Shown piece by piece: positions 1 to 7,648 of a stretch of 64,000 nt of DNA; position 1 is the first letter of the stretch; each line of letters starts with the position of its first letter. The DNA is taken from contig NZ_JANDBC010000002.1 of NCBI RefSeq assembly GCF_024320785.1, positions 62,001 to 126,000 on the forward strand. The letters are read 5' to 3'. Source of the stretch: Gracilimonas sediminicola (GTDB lineage Bacteria; Bacteroidota; Rhodothermia; Balneolales; Balneolaceae). The notes beneath the pieces are model-generated. The model saw only the letters and a program-made list of their open reading frames with translations, had not been told where the DNA came from and searched no databases. A program made the translations under genes and the position numbers.

Positions 1-1721
1 AGCATGTGGATCAGCGGCTCATTGATTACATCCACCATATTACGATCAATCTCGGTGTCTTCCCCAAAGGTTGAGAACTTCACCTGCTTACCGGCTTTTC
101 TGGATAGATCCCGAACCAGGCGGTTCATTTTGTGGAATGTCGCTTTAAGCGGTACCATACGCAGGGTTAAACTGGTATCCTGTAGCTCCCGAAGTATTTT
201 GGTAGCGTGATTTACTTTTTTCTGAAGTTCTGAATCTTTGGGGATAGCTTTATCCTGGGCTACTACAGAATGTGCAATAACCAGCTCTCCAACCATATCG
301 ATAAGGCGATCGAGACGACTTACACTTACCCGTACCGATGATTCTGATTCAGATTTTGAATTGATCTTATCTGTAGCATCGGAATCACCTGAATCGGTTA
401 CAGCCTCTACAACCGGGTTAGCTACCGGAGCAGCTGCCTGCTTTCCCCTAATTTCTTCGAGGGCTTGGGCCGGCTCTTTTCCTTCTTCTGAAATAGAATG
501 CAGAACAGAAATCATGTTGTCGTACTGCCCCGGTTTATGAAGCGGATCGCCCCCTTCAGCAACCTCTACTACTTTCAGCATTTTATTCAGAATATCGATC
601 GACTCAAAGTTGATATCGGCGCATGCCCGGTCGAAGGGTAAATCACCTTCCCGCACCATACTTAGCAAGGTTTCTACAAAGTGGGTGAACTCCGAAATCG
701 GGTCGAGCCCCATAAAAGCGGAAGTCCCTTTGATGGTATGGAAAGCCCGGAATACGGTATTGATCAACTCTTCATCATCCGGAGATTCCTCCAGCTCCAG
801 CAGTGCACTTTCGGCCATTTCAATCAGTTCGGAGCACTCAGTAATGAACTCTCCAACCAGTGCCATTTCTATATCTTCGGGGATATGAAATACTTCTGAG
901 GAAACAGACTCTTTCTTCTCTGATTCTTCTTGAATTACTGCTTCATCAGCAGGCTCCTCCGCTGTAGTTTGCTCTTCTTCCTCCGGGCTCTCAGTATCGA
1001 CAAGCTCATCAGTATTTTCGGGATTATCCCATTCCCTCTGAGCCTCAATTTCAATCGCTTGCTCCGTTTTATCCGAAACAATACCCAGCCATCCTTTTGC
1101 TCCACCGCTGGCTTCCACTTCGGCCATCGCCTCCTTAAGCGGAGAAGCAATAGCTTCTTCCTCATGCTTAACGATGTAGGAAACCAACTCATCCAGTTTC
1201 TGAAGGTCTTCGCCGGTAACCGATTCCTCTTCGAGAGTGATCAGGAAGCCGGCCAGGTCATTCAGCGTATATTCTTTTACCGATTTTTCCTCTTCTGTAC
1301 TTTGCTTCGACTCCCCGTTCTTTTTGATTTCCTCGACTTTTTCTTCATCCAGATCAATTACGGTGTCGGCCGATTCTGAGCCTCCCTTCAATGCTTTCTC
1401 CAATTCGTCATAGGCCTTTTCAAAGTCTTCTACTTTGATATCACCTTCCTCAATCACATACTCCCTGATAGTATTAATAGCTTGCATCGTGGCTGTTTTA
1501 ACCATGATGAAGTAGTCATCTTTTTCGTAGAGATGTTTGATTCCCTTCCACGATAAATCAATCAGTTTCTGAAATTGCCCAAAATTGTTTTCAACGTTAT
1601 TGGTAACCTCCTCAAATTTGGCACCGGCTACGGCTACATTTTCCCGGTCGGTTGGCCACACATCTGCCAGCAAACGGATAATGGATTCGAGGTCTTTGAT
1701 AAGTTGGTCTTTATTGCTCAT
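1..1721 (-). CDS. cheA: Chemotaxis histidine kinase CheA, 3' end cut by window edge
   Basis: CheA autophosphorylates on a histidine and passes phosphate to CheY under control of membrane chemoreceptors. I translated the minus strand from the ATG at 1719-1721 (MSNKDQLIK) and it stays open to the window edge, giving about 573 residues. A helical, acidic N-terminal region is followed by a canonical Hpt segment, FRAFHTIKGTSAFMGL, whose His is the phosphorylation site. Next come a linker rich in Ser and Glu, the dimerisation helices (VSRLDRLIDMVGELV) and the beginning of the ATPase domain (NEPLIHML, just before the usual N-box). The catalytic core and CheW-like domain lie outside. The long region before the Hpt exceeds that of E. 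coli CheA and may hold a second, degenerate Hpt-like bundle. It is last in a cheY-cheX-cheA operon, 15 bases after cheX. Confidence 0.93.
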   Translation of the reverse strand, partial: MSNKDQLIKDLESIIRLLADVWPTDRENVAVAGAKFEEVTNNVENNFGQFQKLIDLSWKGIKHLYEKDDYFIMVKTATMQAINTIREYVIEEGDIKVEDFEKAYDELEKALKGGSESADTVIDLDEEKVEEIKKNGESKQSTEEEKSVKEYTLNDLAGFLITLEEESVTGEDLQKLDELVSYIVKHEEEAIASPLKEAMAEVEASGGAKGWLGIVSDKTEQAIEIEAQREWDNPENTDELVDTESPEEEEQTTAEEPADEAVIQEESEKKESVSSEVFHIPEDIEMALVGEFITECSELIEMAESALLELEESPDDEELINTVFRAFHTIKGTSAFMGLDPISEFTHFVETLLSMVREGDLPFDRACADINFESIDILNKMLKVVEVAEGGDPLHKPGQYDNMISVLHSISEEGKEPAQALEEIRGKQAAAPVANPVVEAVTDSGDSDATDKINSKSESESSVRVSVSRLDRLIDMVGELVIAHSVVAQDKAIPKDSELQKKVNHATKILRELQDTSLTLRMVPLKATFHKMNRLVRDLSRKAGKQVKFSTFGEDTEIDRNMVDVINEPLIHM

Positions 1722-1736
1722 TGGATTATTACCGTT

Positions 1737-2234
1737 TTATCTGGATTCACTCAGCGCCATGTTCAGCATAAATTCGCCACAGTCGCTGGAAAATTTCATT
1801 TTAGCTGATGGGGGTTTATTTGGCATAAATAAAGTTAAGTCACTTCCCCGGGTTGCCGTTGGCAGCGAAGACTGTCCGCGAAATCCCACCCGCTCGATAT
1901 TAGCCGCTACTTCTCCGGCCAGAATATTTGCGATTTCGGCGATCAAGTCGCCCATGTCGTGGCTTTCAAAGGGCAGTTCCATTCCCAGAAAAGAATTCGA
2001 TATCTCCAGTGCGGTTGCCTTCGGAATAGCGATCATCAATGAAAATGTATGATCGGCATTAAAGACGGCTATATTCCCGATGATTCCATTCAGCGGACCG
2101 CTTTCATTCAGTTGCTCCACACATTCAGGAGTGCCACCACAAATAGAAGTGAAGGTGTTAATGACTGATTCCTGTACGATGTCAACGATCTCGCCCGGGA
2201 TTTTATCTGCTTTGCTTAATTTTTCTGCAATCAT
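1737..2234 (-). CDS. cheX: CheX-type chemotaxis phosphatase
   Basis: A 165-residue protein of the CheC/CheX/FliY fold. These proteins dephosphorylate CheY-P and so set the signal lifetime. The diagnostic helix is near residues 95-110 (DLIAEIANILAGEV), with the Glu and Asn spaced as in CheX active sites. The N-terminal half carries FSLMIAIPKATA, the typical strand and helix of the fold. There is one copy of the active-site helix, as in CheX, whereas CheC has two. The gene sits between cheY and cheA with gaps of 11 and 15 bases, so the phosphatase is co-transcribed with its likely substrate. No CheZ was seen in the window. CheC is the alternative name, less likely given the single helix. Confidence 0.85.
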   Translation of the reverse strand: MIAEKLSKADKIPGEIVDIVQESVINTFTSICGGTPECVEQLNESGPLNGIIGNIAVFNADHTFSLMIAIPKATALEISNSFLGMELPFESHDMGDLIAEIANILAGEVAANIERVGFRGQSSLPTATRGSDLTLFMPNKPPSAKMKFSSDCGEFMLNMALSESR

Positions 2235-2245
2235 GCTATCTCCCT

Positions 2246-2692
2246 TTAGGCATTTAGAATGCTGCTAAAGAAGCTCTTCTTCTCTTCTCCAGATTCTTCT
2301 CTCTTAATGTTTCCTGTCTCATCGATATACCGACTTATGGCCTTAGACATTTTATCGGCTGTAAATGGCTTGGTGATATATTCATTCGCACCGCCCTCAT
2401 TTAAAGCCTTGTCCACTTTACCCATCGACTTTTCTGCCGTCACCATAATAATAGGGATATCGGCGTAGCCTTTGTCCCGAATGGCCCTGGCGAGTTCAAC
2501 GCCGGTCATTTTGGGCATGTTCCAGTCTACAAACAGCATATCAATGTCATCATTAAATTTCTCGAGAGCATCCTCTCCATCCATTGCTTCCACGTATTCA
2601 AAATCCGCAATTAACAGTTGATCGAGAGCACGCTTAACCTGGCTCCTCATAATTTTAGAATCATCAACAACAAGTGCTTTTATTTTACTCAT
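2246..2692 (-). CDS. cheY: CheY-like single-domain response regulator
   Basis: A 148-residue receiver protein. The acidic pair is D10-D11 (VVDDSKIMR), the phospho-acceptor is D56 (FVDWNMP), the switch Thr is T85 (MVTAEK) and the conserved Lys is K108 (ITKPF), so all catalytic residues are present. It should take phosphate from CheA and bind a motility or output target. The protein is about 25 residues longer than E. coli CheY; the extension is a charged C-terminal tail after the last helix. It is the first gene of the minus-strand cheY-cheX-cheA set, so the operon promoter should lie in the 336-base gap upstream. No flagellar genes are visible, so the output (flagella, gliding or type IV pili) cannot be told. 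Confidence 0.92.
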   Translation of the reverse strand: MSKIKALVVDDSKIMRSQVKRALDQLLIADFEYVEAMDGEDALEKFNDDIDMLFVDWNMPKMTGVELARAIRDKGYADIPIIMVTAEKSMGKVDKALNEGGANEYITKPFTADKMSKAISRYIDETGNIKREESGEEKKSFFSSILNA

Positions 2693-3028
2693 TACTTACT
2701 CCTGTATATGGGCAGGGCAGCATTTATTGTGCCCTTAACCTCTGTATTAAAGTATAATTAAAGCGGTTGGCGTTAGTTTTTGACTGAAATCGCAGTTCCC
2801 GCTCTCCCTGTTATCGGATGTTTGGAAAATTCCTTAAGAGATTAGCAAGGAATTAATCTTAGGTATTATTAAAGATTGAAAGACTGAATGGCGTCTTTTA
2901 AGTGAAGGAAAAGCTGACCCTGATACAGCGTTAGATTAATGGATTCTAACAAGCAAAAATGCCCCTCCTTTTTTACTATTAATCAGTTTGATTTAAGGGT
3001 ATTGTTTTAGGCTTTCAGGTATAAAAAA
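2693..3028. other. Intergenic gap between cheY and a plus-strand gene
   Basis: A 336-base divergent gap that must contain the cheY operon promoter and the promoter of the small gene at 3029. It is moderately AT-rich (for example 2745-2765 and 2855-2875). I see no RNA gene, no strong terminator and no ORF with a convincing start. An imperfect dyad near 2832-2862 (CCTTAAGAGATTA with TAATCTTAGG) is the only structured element noticed. Confidence 0.4.
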
Positions 3029-3409
3029 ATGGGTATAGACAGCACATTCCAGTCATTTGTGCGTTCAGAAGTTAAAACCTCCAGAGGGTTTCGGCTTGTG
3101 GAGGCATACCTGACACATAAGAATTTAGCGGACAAGCACTCCGGTGAGTATGCTGATTATGAAGTTGTTGAGGAGACCAAAGATAAGCGCCGCACTAACG
3201 CTGCCACATTTACGGCAGATCCGGATTTCACCTTCAATTCCAATTTCGAAGACTTACCTGATAATTGGGTGAACATGAGGCAGGAAGAAGTGACAATGCA
3301 GCTCGCCATGGTTTCAAAAACAAGCCCTTTAAATCTTAAAAGACAGCAAACGTACCAGGTCTTATCTCAGTTTAAGCCAAAAGGACAACACCTGGATTTT
3401 AAGCTCTGA
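3029..3409 (+). CDS. Hypothetical protein, 126 aa
   Basis: An unrecognised soluble protein beginning MGIDSTFQSFVRSEV. It has no signal peptide, membrane segment or familiar catalytic motif. The composition is ordinary for a cytoplasmic protein (mixed charge, few Cys), with a central TFTADPDFTFNSNFEDLP stretch and a polar C-terminus. It is flanked by the chemotaxis operon on one side and, tail to tail with 13 bases between stops, by the degenerate kinase gene on the other. That placement suggests a signalling accessory role but does not prove it. The ATG start is the only sensible one. I regard the gene as real because the frame is intact over its length and fills the gap well. Confidence 0.6.
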   Translation: MGIDSTFQSFVRSEVKTSRGFRLVEAYLTHKNLADKHSGEYADYEVVEETKDKRRTNAATFTADPDFTFNSNFEDLPDNWVNMRQEEVTMQLAMVSKTSPLNLKRQQTYQVLSQFKPKGQHLDFKL

Positions 3410-3422
3410 TCCAATCGGCTTG

Positions 3423-4259
3423 TTAGTTCTCAGAATAAGAAAGTGGAATTCGGAGGTTCAATCTGATCGTTTGATCATTCACGGCCTCAAAAGTTAAATC
3501 TCCCTTAACCTGTCCTACCAATTTCCGGCTTTGCAGTAACCCTTCATTAAAAGAGTTTTGAATATATCCACCAGACTCTCCGTCATTTTCCTGATTAGAC
3601 ATTATCTGAGTAAGCTCTTCTCTTTTCTTGTCAGATGCTTCAAACATTAGCGAGAAAACTGCTTTGTTATCCTTTTTTCCGGTACTTATTTCTGTAACTG
3701 AATCTTTCCCCGAACATTTTAATGCAAAACTAATCAGGTTGAAGGTGATCAGCTTTAGCATGAATATATCTGTATGTACGTGAAGTGGGTTTGCACTTCT
3801 TTTGAAATCAACAGCAGGGCCCGCACAGCGCATTTGGTCACAAACTTCACTTATAATCCAATTCAGGTCAACATCCAGCAAATCCTCCCGCCCGGAAACC
3901 ACGGTATCCGACTCATCACTGTAAATTTCCATTAGCTGCTCCAGGATAACATTCACCTGATTTATCCCTGCTTCAATCTGTTTACGGTAATGCTGAATTT
4001 GCTTCACATCCGGATTGTTGGATAAGGATATGTTGATCAGTTCCAGGTAACCGGATATTGCACTGATGGGAGACATGGCATTGTGCATATTCTGCTTTAC
4101 AATACTTTTCTGAAGCTGGTGAACCCCCCTTAATTTACTAAAGCGACTATCCTCAGGATCATTGTCCTCGGTGAGGTCGTCTGTTACAATAGAATGGAGT
4201 TCATTCTTAACTTTATTTTCCTTCCGAATTATATCATCAAAGCTTTCAGCTAAATTCAT
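3423..4259 (-). CDS. Histidine-kinase-like protein with degenerate ATPase domain
   Basis: A 278-residue cytoplasmic protein with an acidic N-terminus (about 1-45), a HisKA-type dimerisation/phosphoacceptor helix pair with H59 (MHNAMSPISAISGYLELI), and a C-terminal region that aligns with a HATPase fold but lacks its key motifs. The N-box reads FNLISFALKCSG, where the usual second, Mg-binding Asn is Phe (about residue 178). No DxGxG box is present; the equivalent strand reads LMFEASDKKREE. The last part, LVGQVKGDLTFEA, resembles the end of an ordinary HATPase domain. Family knowledge: proteins such as Spo0B and ChpT keep the dimer helices and use a dead ATPase fold as phosphotransferases. By inference this is a histidine phosphotransferase or pseudokinase. 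It diverges from the hybrid kinase at 4701. Confidence 0.7.
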   Translation of the reverse strand: MNLAESFDDIIRKENKVKNELHSIVTDDLTEDNDPEDSRFSKLRGVHQLQKSIVKQNMHNAMSPISAISGYLELINISLSNNPDVKQIQHYRKQIEAGINQVNVILEQLMEIYSDESDTVVSGREDLLDVDLNWIISEVCDQMRCAGPAVDFKRSANPLHVHTDIFMLKLITFNLISFALKCSGKDSVTEISTGKKDNKAVFSLMFEASDKKREELTQIMSNQENDGESGGYIQNSFNEGLLQSRKLVGQVKGDLTFEAVNDQTIRLNLRIPLSYSEN

Positions 4260-4700
4260 ACGACTAAGACTTGTATGTACATTTAAACATTATAACTGAG
4301 CTATTTGTACCGGACGATATTGTTATCCATCCCCATGGCCAACTACATCCAAAACAGCTGGATTAAAAAACCAACGATTTATTAAGATTTTTTAATCTTC
4401 TTAATTTTAGCCAATTAGTTTTATTAAAAAAAATTAATGTTCCGTGAAAAACTGATTTATTTCTCATACTTCTTTTTTCTTAAATCATTAGCTATCAACA
4501 AATTATAATAAGTGATTACTTTGTGTGGATAAATTGTGGATAACTTATCCTTTTCAAAGTCTTTTTTCTGTGCGGAAAACAAAAGTTGGAGATTTCGGAA
4601 TATGAGTATTGTCTAATGCGGTTCCATTTTCCTTCGATTCTTTGTTATTTAGATGCCAATATTTTTAAGAGTGTTCCAAATTTGTGCAGTATAATATGGT
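4260..4700. other. AT-rich divergent region with two DnaA boxes (oriC candidate)
   Basis: A 441-base gene-free gap between divergent genes. Two perfect DnaA boxes (TTATCCACA on the minus strand, TGTGGATAA on the plus) lie at 4524-4532 and 4535-4543, with a further TTATCC at 4545-4550 and weaker matches such as TTATCCATC at 4323-4331. A very AT-rich stretch at about 4371-4460, made largely of runs of A and T, could serve as an unwinding element. Tandem boxes with this spacing occur at many bacterial origins. The region must also carry promoters for both flanking genes, and dnaA is not in view, so a DnaA-regulated promoter or titration site remains possible. Confidence 0.4.
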
Positions 4701-6707
4701 ATGAAAGACTTCATTTCGATTCTATTTATTGAAGACACTGAGCAATCAAATCAAGAGATCAAGAAGAGATTGCACCAATCAGATTTTTCTGTTATTCCAT
4801 TTTCTCAGAACAGTGTAGAGAGCCTGGGGGTTTTGCTTAAAGCCCATAAATGGGATCTCATTATTGCCGACCTTGATAAAGAAGACCTCGACCTGCCATA
4901 TACTCTTGATGTTCTGGATCAACAAGAATTTATCACTCCCCTTGTTTTGATCGGATCAGAAATTCACAATGATGTGCTATACGATGCCATGGCAGCAGGA
5001 GTGCAGGACTACGTATCTAAAGACAACCCAGACCGATTGCTCCCCGTGGTTGCTAAGGAAATCAGGAATCTGCGCAAGCAAAGAAAATACACCCAAGCGG
5101 CTACTAAGAACCAGATTTTCGACCGGATTCTTAAGAAGAGTACGAATGAAGTTTTTCTTATGGATCCCATGAGTCTTAAAGTTATTTATGCCAACGACAC
5201 GCTTTTGGATAACCTTGGATATACTGAAGAGGAGCTTTTTGATCTTTCCGCAAAAGATTTAATTGCTTCTTATGATGTACGAAACGTTTTCAAGAAGATA
5301 GCCCCTCTTTACCGTGGAGAAGAAAATTCAACCACCTTTCAATTCGATCGCAAAAGAAAAGATGGCTCTACCTATCCCGTGGAAATGCACGTTGAGGTTA
5401 CGCAAGAAGATACCCGGCAGCTATTGATGGGCATCAGTTTTGATATTTCACGACAAGTGGAAGATGCCAAAATCATTGCAAAACAAAAGCAAAAGACCCG
5501 GGAGCTGGAATTAAACAATAAGTACAAGTCGCAGTTTTTTGCCAATGTAAGCCATGAAATGCGAACCATTCTTAACTCTACCCTGCTGCTTACCAACATC
5601 CTGAAAGAGAACCGTTATCAGAACCTGAAGGATGATCAGCTTGAATATTTACAGACTATTTATCACTCCAACAACAGCGTTCTTGAGCTCCTGAATGAGG
5701 TTCTTGATCTGTCCAAAATTGAAGCAGGGAAAATTGATATCCGACTTGATGAGGTTAAAGTTTCTGATGTTTGCGAACGCGCCGAACGTTTGTTTAAACC
5801 CATTGCCCGTGAAAAGAACCTTGCCTTTGAATGCAACCTTAATGGAATTGCAGACAAGAACCTTAAGACCGACCGACTTCGACTTGACCAGGTTTTAAAC
5901 AACCTGATATCAAACGCGATAAAATTTACTGAATATGGCAGTGTGCGCCTTGAAGTATTTACTGTCAAAAGTGATCGGGCAAAGCAAAACAGCGAAAGGG
6001 TTGCCTTCAGAGTTCTTGACACAGGTGTTGGCATCCCTGAAGAAAGACAAAAGCATATTTTTAAGAGTTACATTCAAGCTGAGGGCTCTTCAACCGAGAA
6101 AAGATTTGGAGGTACCGGACTTGGGCTGGCCATCTCAAAAGAGATAGCAAACCTTTTAGGAGGTGAAATCACACTTGAGAGCGAGCCGGATAAAGGTAGT
6201 TGCTTCACCCTGATCCTCCCTTCCGACAGTAGTGATGAACTTGCACAGCAGGCTAAAAAAGGTAAGTTAAGAATAGAGAGCACACCGGAGGATGTTGAAA
6301 ACCATCCCGCGAAACTCTCTAAAGAGGAAACCGATAAGTCTCAGGGCACCGTTTTATTAGTGGACGACAGCAGCATTCACAATATGGCCTTAAAAGAGTT
6401 TTTAGGCTTTAGCATTAATAAGTGCATCACGGCAGAGTCGGCCCGAGAAGCGTACCAAATACTTCAAGAGGAAAAAGTGGACTGCATTATTCTGGACATG
6501 TATCTCCCTGATGCCGATGGTAAAGAAGTGCTGGATAAACTTAAATCAAACGGGAATTACAAGAATATTCCCGTCATCATATATTCCGGGAAAAGCTTAG
6601 CTCAATCAGAAGAAGAAGAGCTCCTGAAAAAAGCCGATGCTGTGGTTCAGAAGAATGTAAACAGCTACCGCAAGTTATTAGATAGTGTGCTGAAAACTAT
6701 TAGTTAA
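4701..6707 (+). CDS. Hybrid histidine kinase, REC-PAS-HisKA-HATPase-REC
   Basis: A 668-residue cytoplasmic hybrid kinase with no membrane segment. Domains in order: an N-terminal receiver (about 5-125; acidic E11-D12, phospho-Asp D57, Lys K107); a PAS sensor domain (about 135-250; VIYANDTLLDNLGYT and the PAC part KRKDGSTYPVEM); a HisKA domain with H285 (FFANVSHEMRT); a HATPase domain with N-box NLISNAIKFT (about 401-410), DTGVGI (about 440) and FGGTGLGLAIS; and a C-terminal receiver (about 550-665; VDDSS, D599, K651). The H-box has Ile where most kinases have Pro (HEMRTIL rather than HELRTPL). The N-terminal receiver suggests input from another kinase. No partner regulator follows, so phosphate may pass to a separate Hpt protein. 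Confidence 0.92.
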   Translation: MKDFISILFIEDTEQSNQEIKKRLHQSDFSVIPFSQNSVESLGVLLKAHKWDLIIADLDKEDLDLPYTLDVLDQQEFITPLVLIGSEIHNDVLYDAMAAGVQDYVSKDNPDRLLPVVAKEIRNLRKQRKYTQAATKNQIFDRILKKSTNEVFLMDPMSLKVIYANDTLLDNLGYTEEELFDLSAKDLIASYDVRNVFKKIAPLYRGEENSTTFQFDRKRKDGSTYPVEMHVEVTQEDTRQLLMGISFDISRQVEDAKIIAKQKQKTRELELNNKYKSQFFANVSHEMRTILNSTLLLTNILKENRYQNLKDDQLEYLQTIYHSNNSVLELLNEVLDLSKIEAGKIDIRLDEVKVSDVCERAERLFKPIAREKNLAFECNLNGIADKNLKTDRLRLDQVLNNLISNAIKFTEYGSVRLEVFTVKSDRAKQNSERVAFRVLDTGVGIPEERQKHIFKSYIQAEGSSTEKRFGGTGLGLAISKEIANLLGGEITLESEPDKGSCFTLILPSDSSDELAQQAKKGKLRIESTPEDVENHPAKLSKEETDKSQGTVLLVDDSSIHNMALKEFLGFSINKCITAESAREAYQILQEEKVDCIILDMYLPDADGKEVLDKLKSNGNYKNIPVIIYSGKSLAQSEEEELLKKADAVVQKNVNSYRKLLDSVLKTIS

Positions 6708-6868
6708 TTCAAACTACTCTTTCTTCATTTGTAGCATTGGCCACCCTCCTGCCTTTGTTATTGTAAGCCACTTGGCTGAAGCTGTTTAGTATTTGCATAT
6801 TTTTATGTATTACCCTTTCATGATACCTTACTGATGTAAGGGTACAAATATAAATTATCATCTATTCT

Positions 6869-7582
6869 ATGGATAAGTACAAAAAACTACATCTATGGCT
6901 TCTCATTCCATTCTTTATCGCTGTTCTTGGATTTATGAGAAGCTACTTTCTTAATTTCTTAAATGCCTCATGGGGTAATCATGTGCATGGCATATCTGCC
7001 ACTTTATGGTTTCTTTTCGTGATTATACAACCCTATTTAGCTACTCACGGGCACCTGAAAAAACATAAGCTATATGGTAAAATCGGGATGTTTCTGGCTG
7101 GTGCTGTTTTTGCATCTGCTTTGGTTATGATACCTGAAAATATTCGTTTCGCTCAAACTGATTTTGACCCATGGGTTGCACCTGATGTTTTTCTCTACGG
7201 GGTTTCATTTTTTGATCTCATTTCTATTACTGGATTTGCTTTCAGTGTCATAATGGCCATCATTAAATCTAAGAATATGGATGAGCATGCCATTTGGATG
7301 ATATCGTCTGTCCTTTGGGCGCTTATGCCGGCCCTGGCCCGGTTTGGCTTAATTTTCAGTGTGTGGTTTGGTCAAAATTTAAATTTTGCTGAGCTTGCCA
7401 TGATTACAACACCGGCAATTTTAATAACTGCCGGCATCATTATATACAAACTCAAAAGATGGCACCCCGCTATGGTTGCCGTTATAATTGGACATATCAG
7501 CGTGTACCTGATTATTCCACTGGGTAAAAGCCAAACCTGGATTGAAATTGCCACCGCTTTATTCTCCTTTAAGCAATTTTAA
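6869..7582 (+). CDS. Multi-pass membrane protein, unknown function
   Basis: A 237-residue inner-membrane protein with about seven predicted hydrophobic helices. The first is near residues 8-30, others lie near 40-60, 75-95, 112-130 and 145-165, and the last two are in the C-terminal third. Conserved-looking features are two early histidines (HVHG near residue 38) and a loop HGHLKKHKLYGKIG. That loop recalls the HRxxGxxG loops of predicted membrane families such as DUF2306, in which histidines may bind a cofactor; the match is by eye only. It stands alone on the plus strand and is closed by a bidirectional terminator shared with deaD. Function unknown. Confidence 0.7.
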   Translation: MDKYKKLHLWLLIPFFIAVLGFMRSYFLNFLNASWGNHVHGISATLWFLFVIIQPYLATHGHLKKHKLYGKIGMFLAGAVFASALVMIPENIRFAQTDFDPWVAPDVFLYGVSFFDLISITGFAFSVIMAIIKSKNMDEHAIWMISSVLWALMPALARFGLIFSVWFGQNLNFAELAMITTPAILITAGIIIYKLKRWHPAMVAVIIGHISVYLIIPLGKSQTWIEIATALFSFKQF

Positions 7583-7591
7583 ATATCACAA

Positions 7592-7626
7592 AAAAAGCCC
7601 AACCCCTGTTACAGGATTGGGCTTTT
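7592..7626. terminator. Bidirectional rho-independent terminator
   Basis: A ten-pair stem AAAAGCCCAA / TTGGGCTTTT (7593-7602 with 7617-7626), with a further short CCTG/CAGG stem in its centre. A-rich and T-rich flanks lie on both sides. It sits between the convergent membrane-protein gene and deaD, so it can stop transcription from either direction. Confidence 0.85.
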
Positions 7627-7648
7627 ATAAAAACATTTTGGCTTACCC

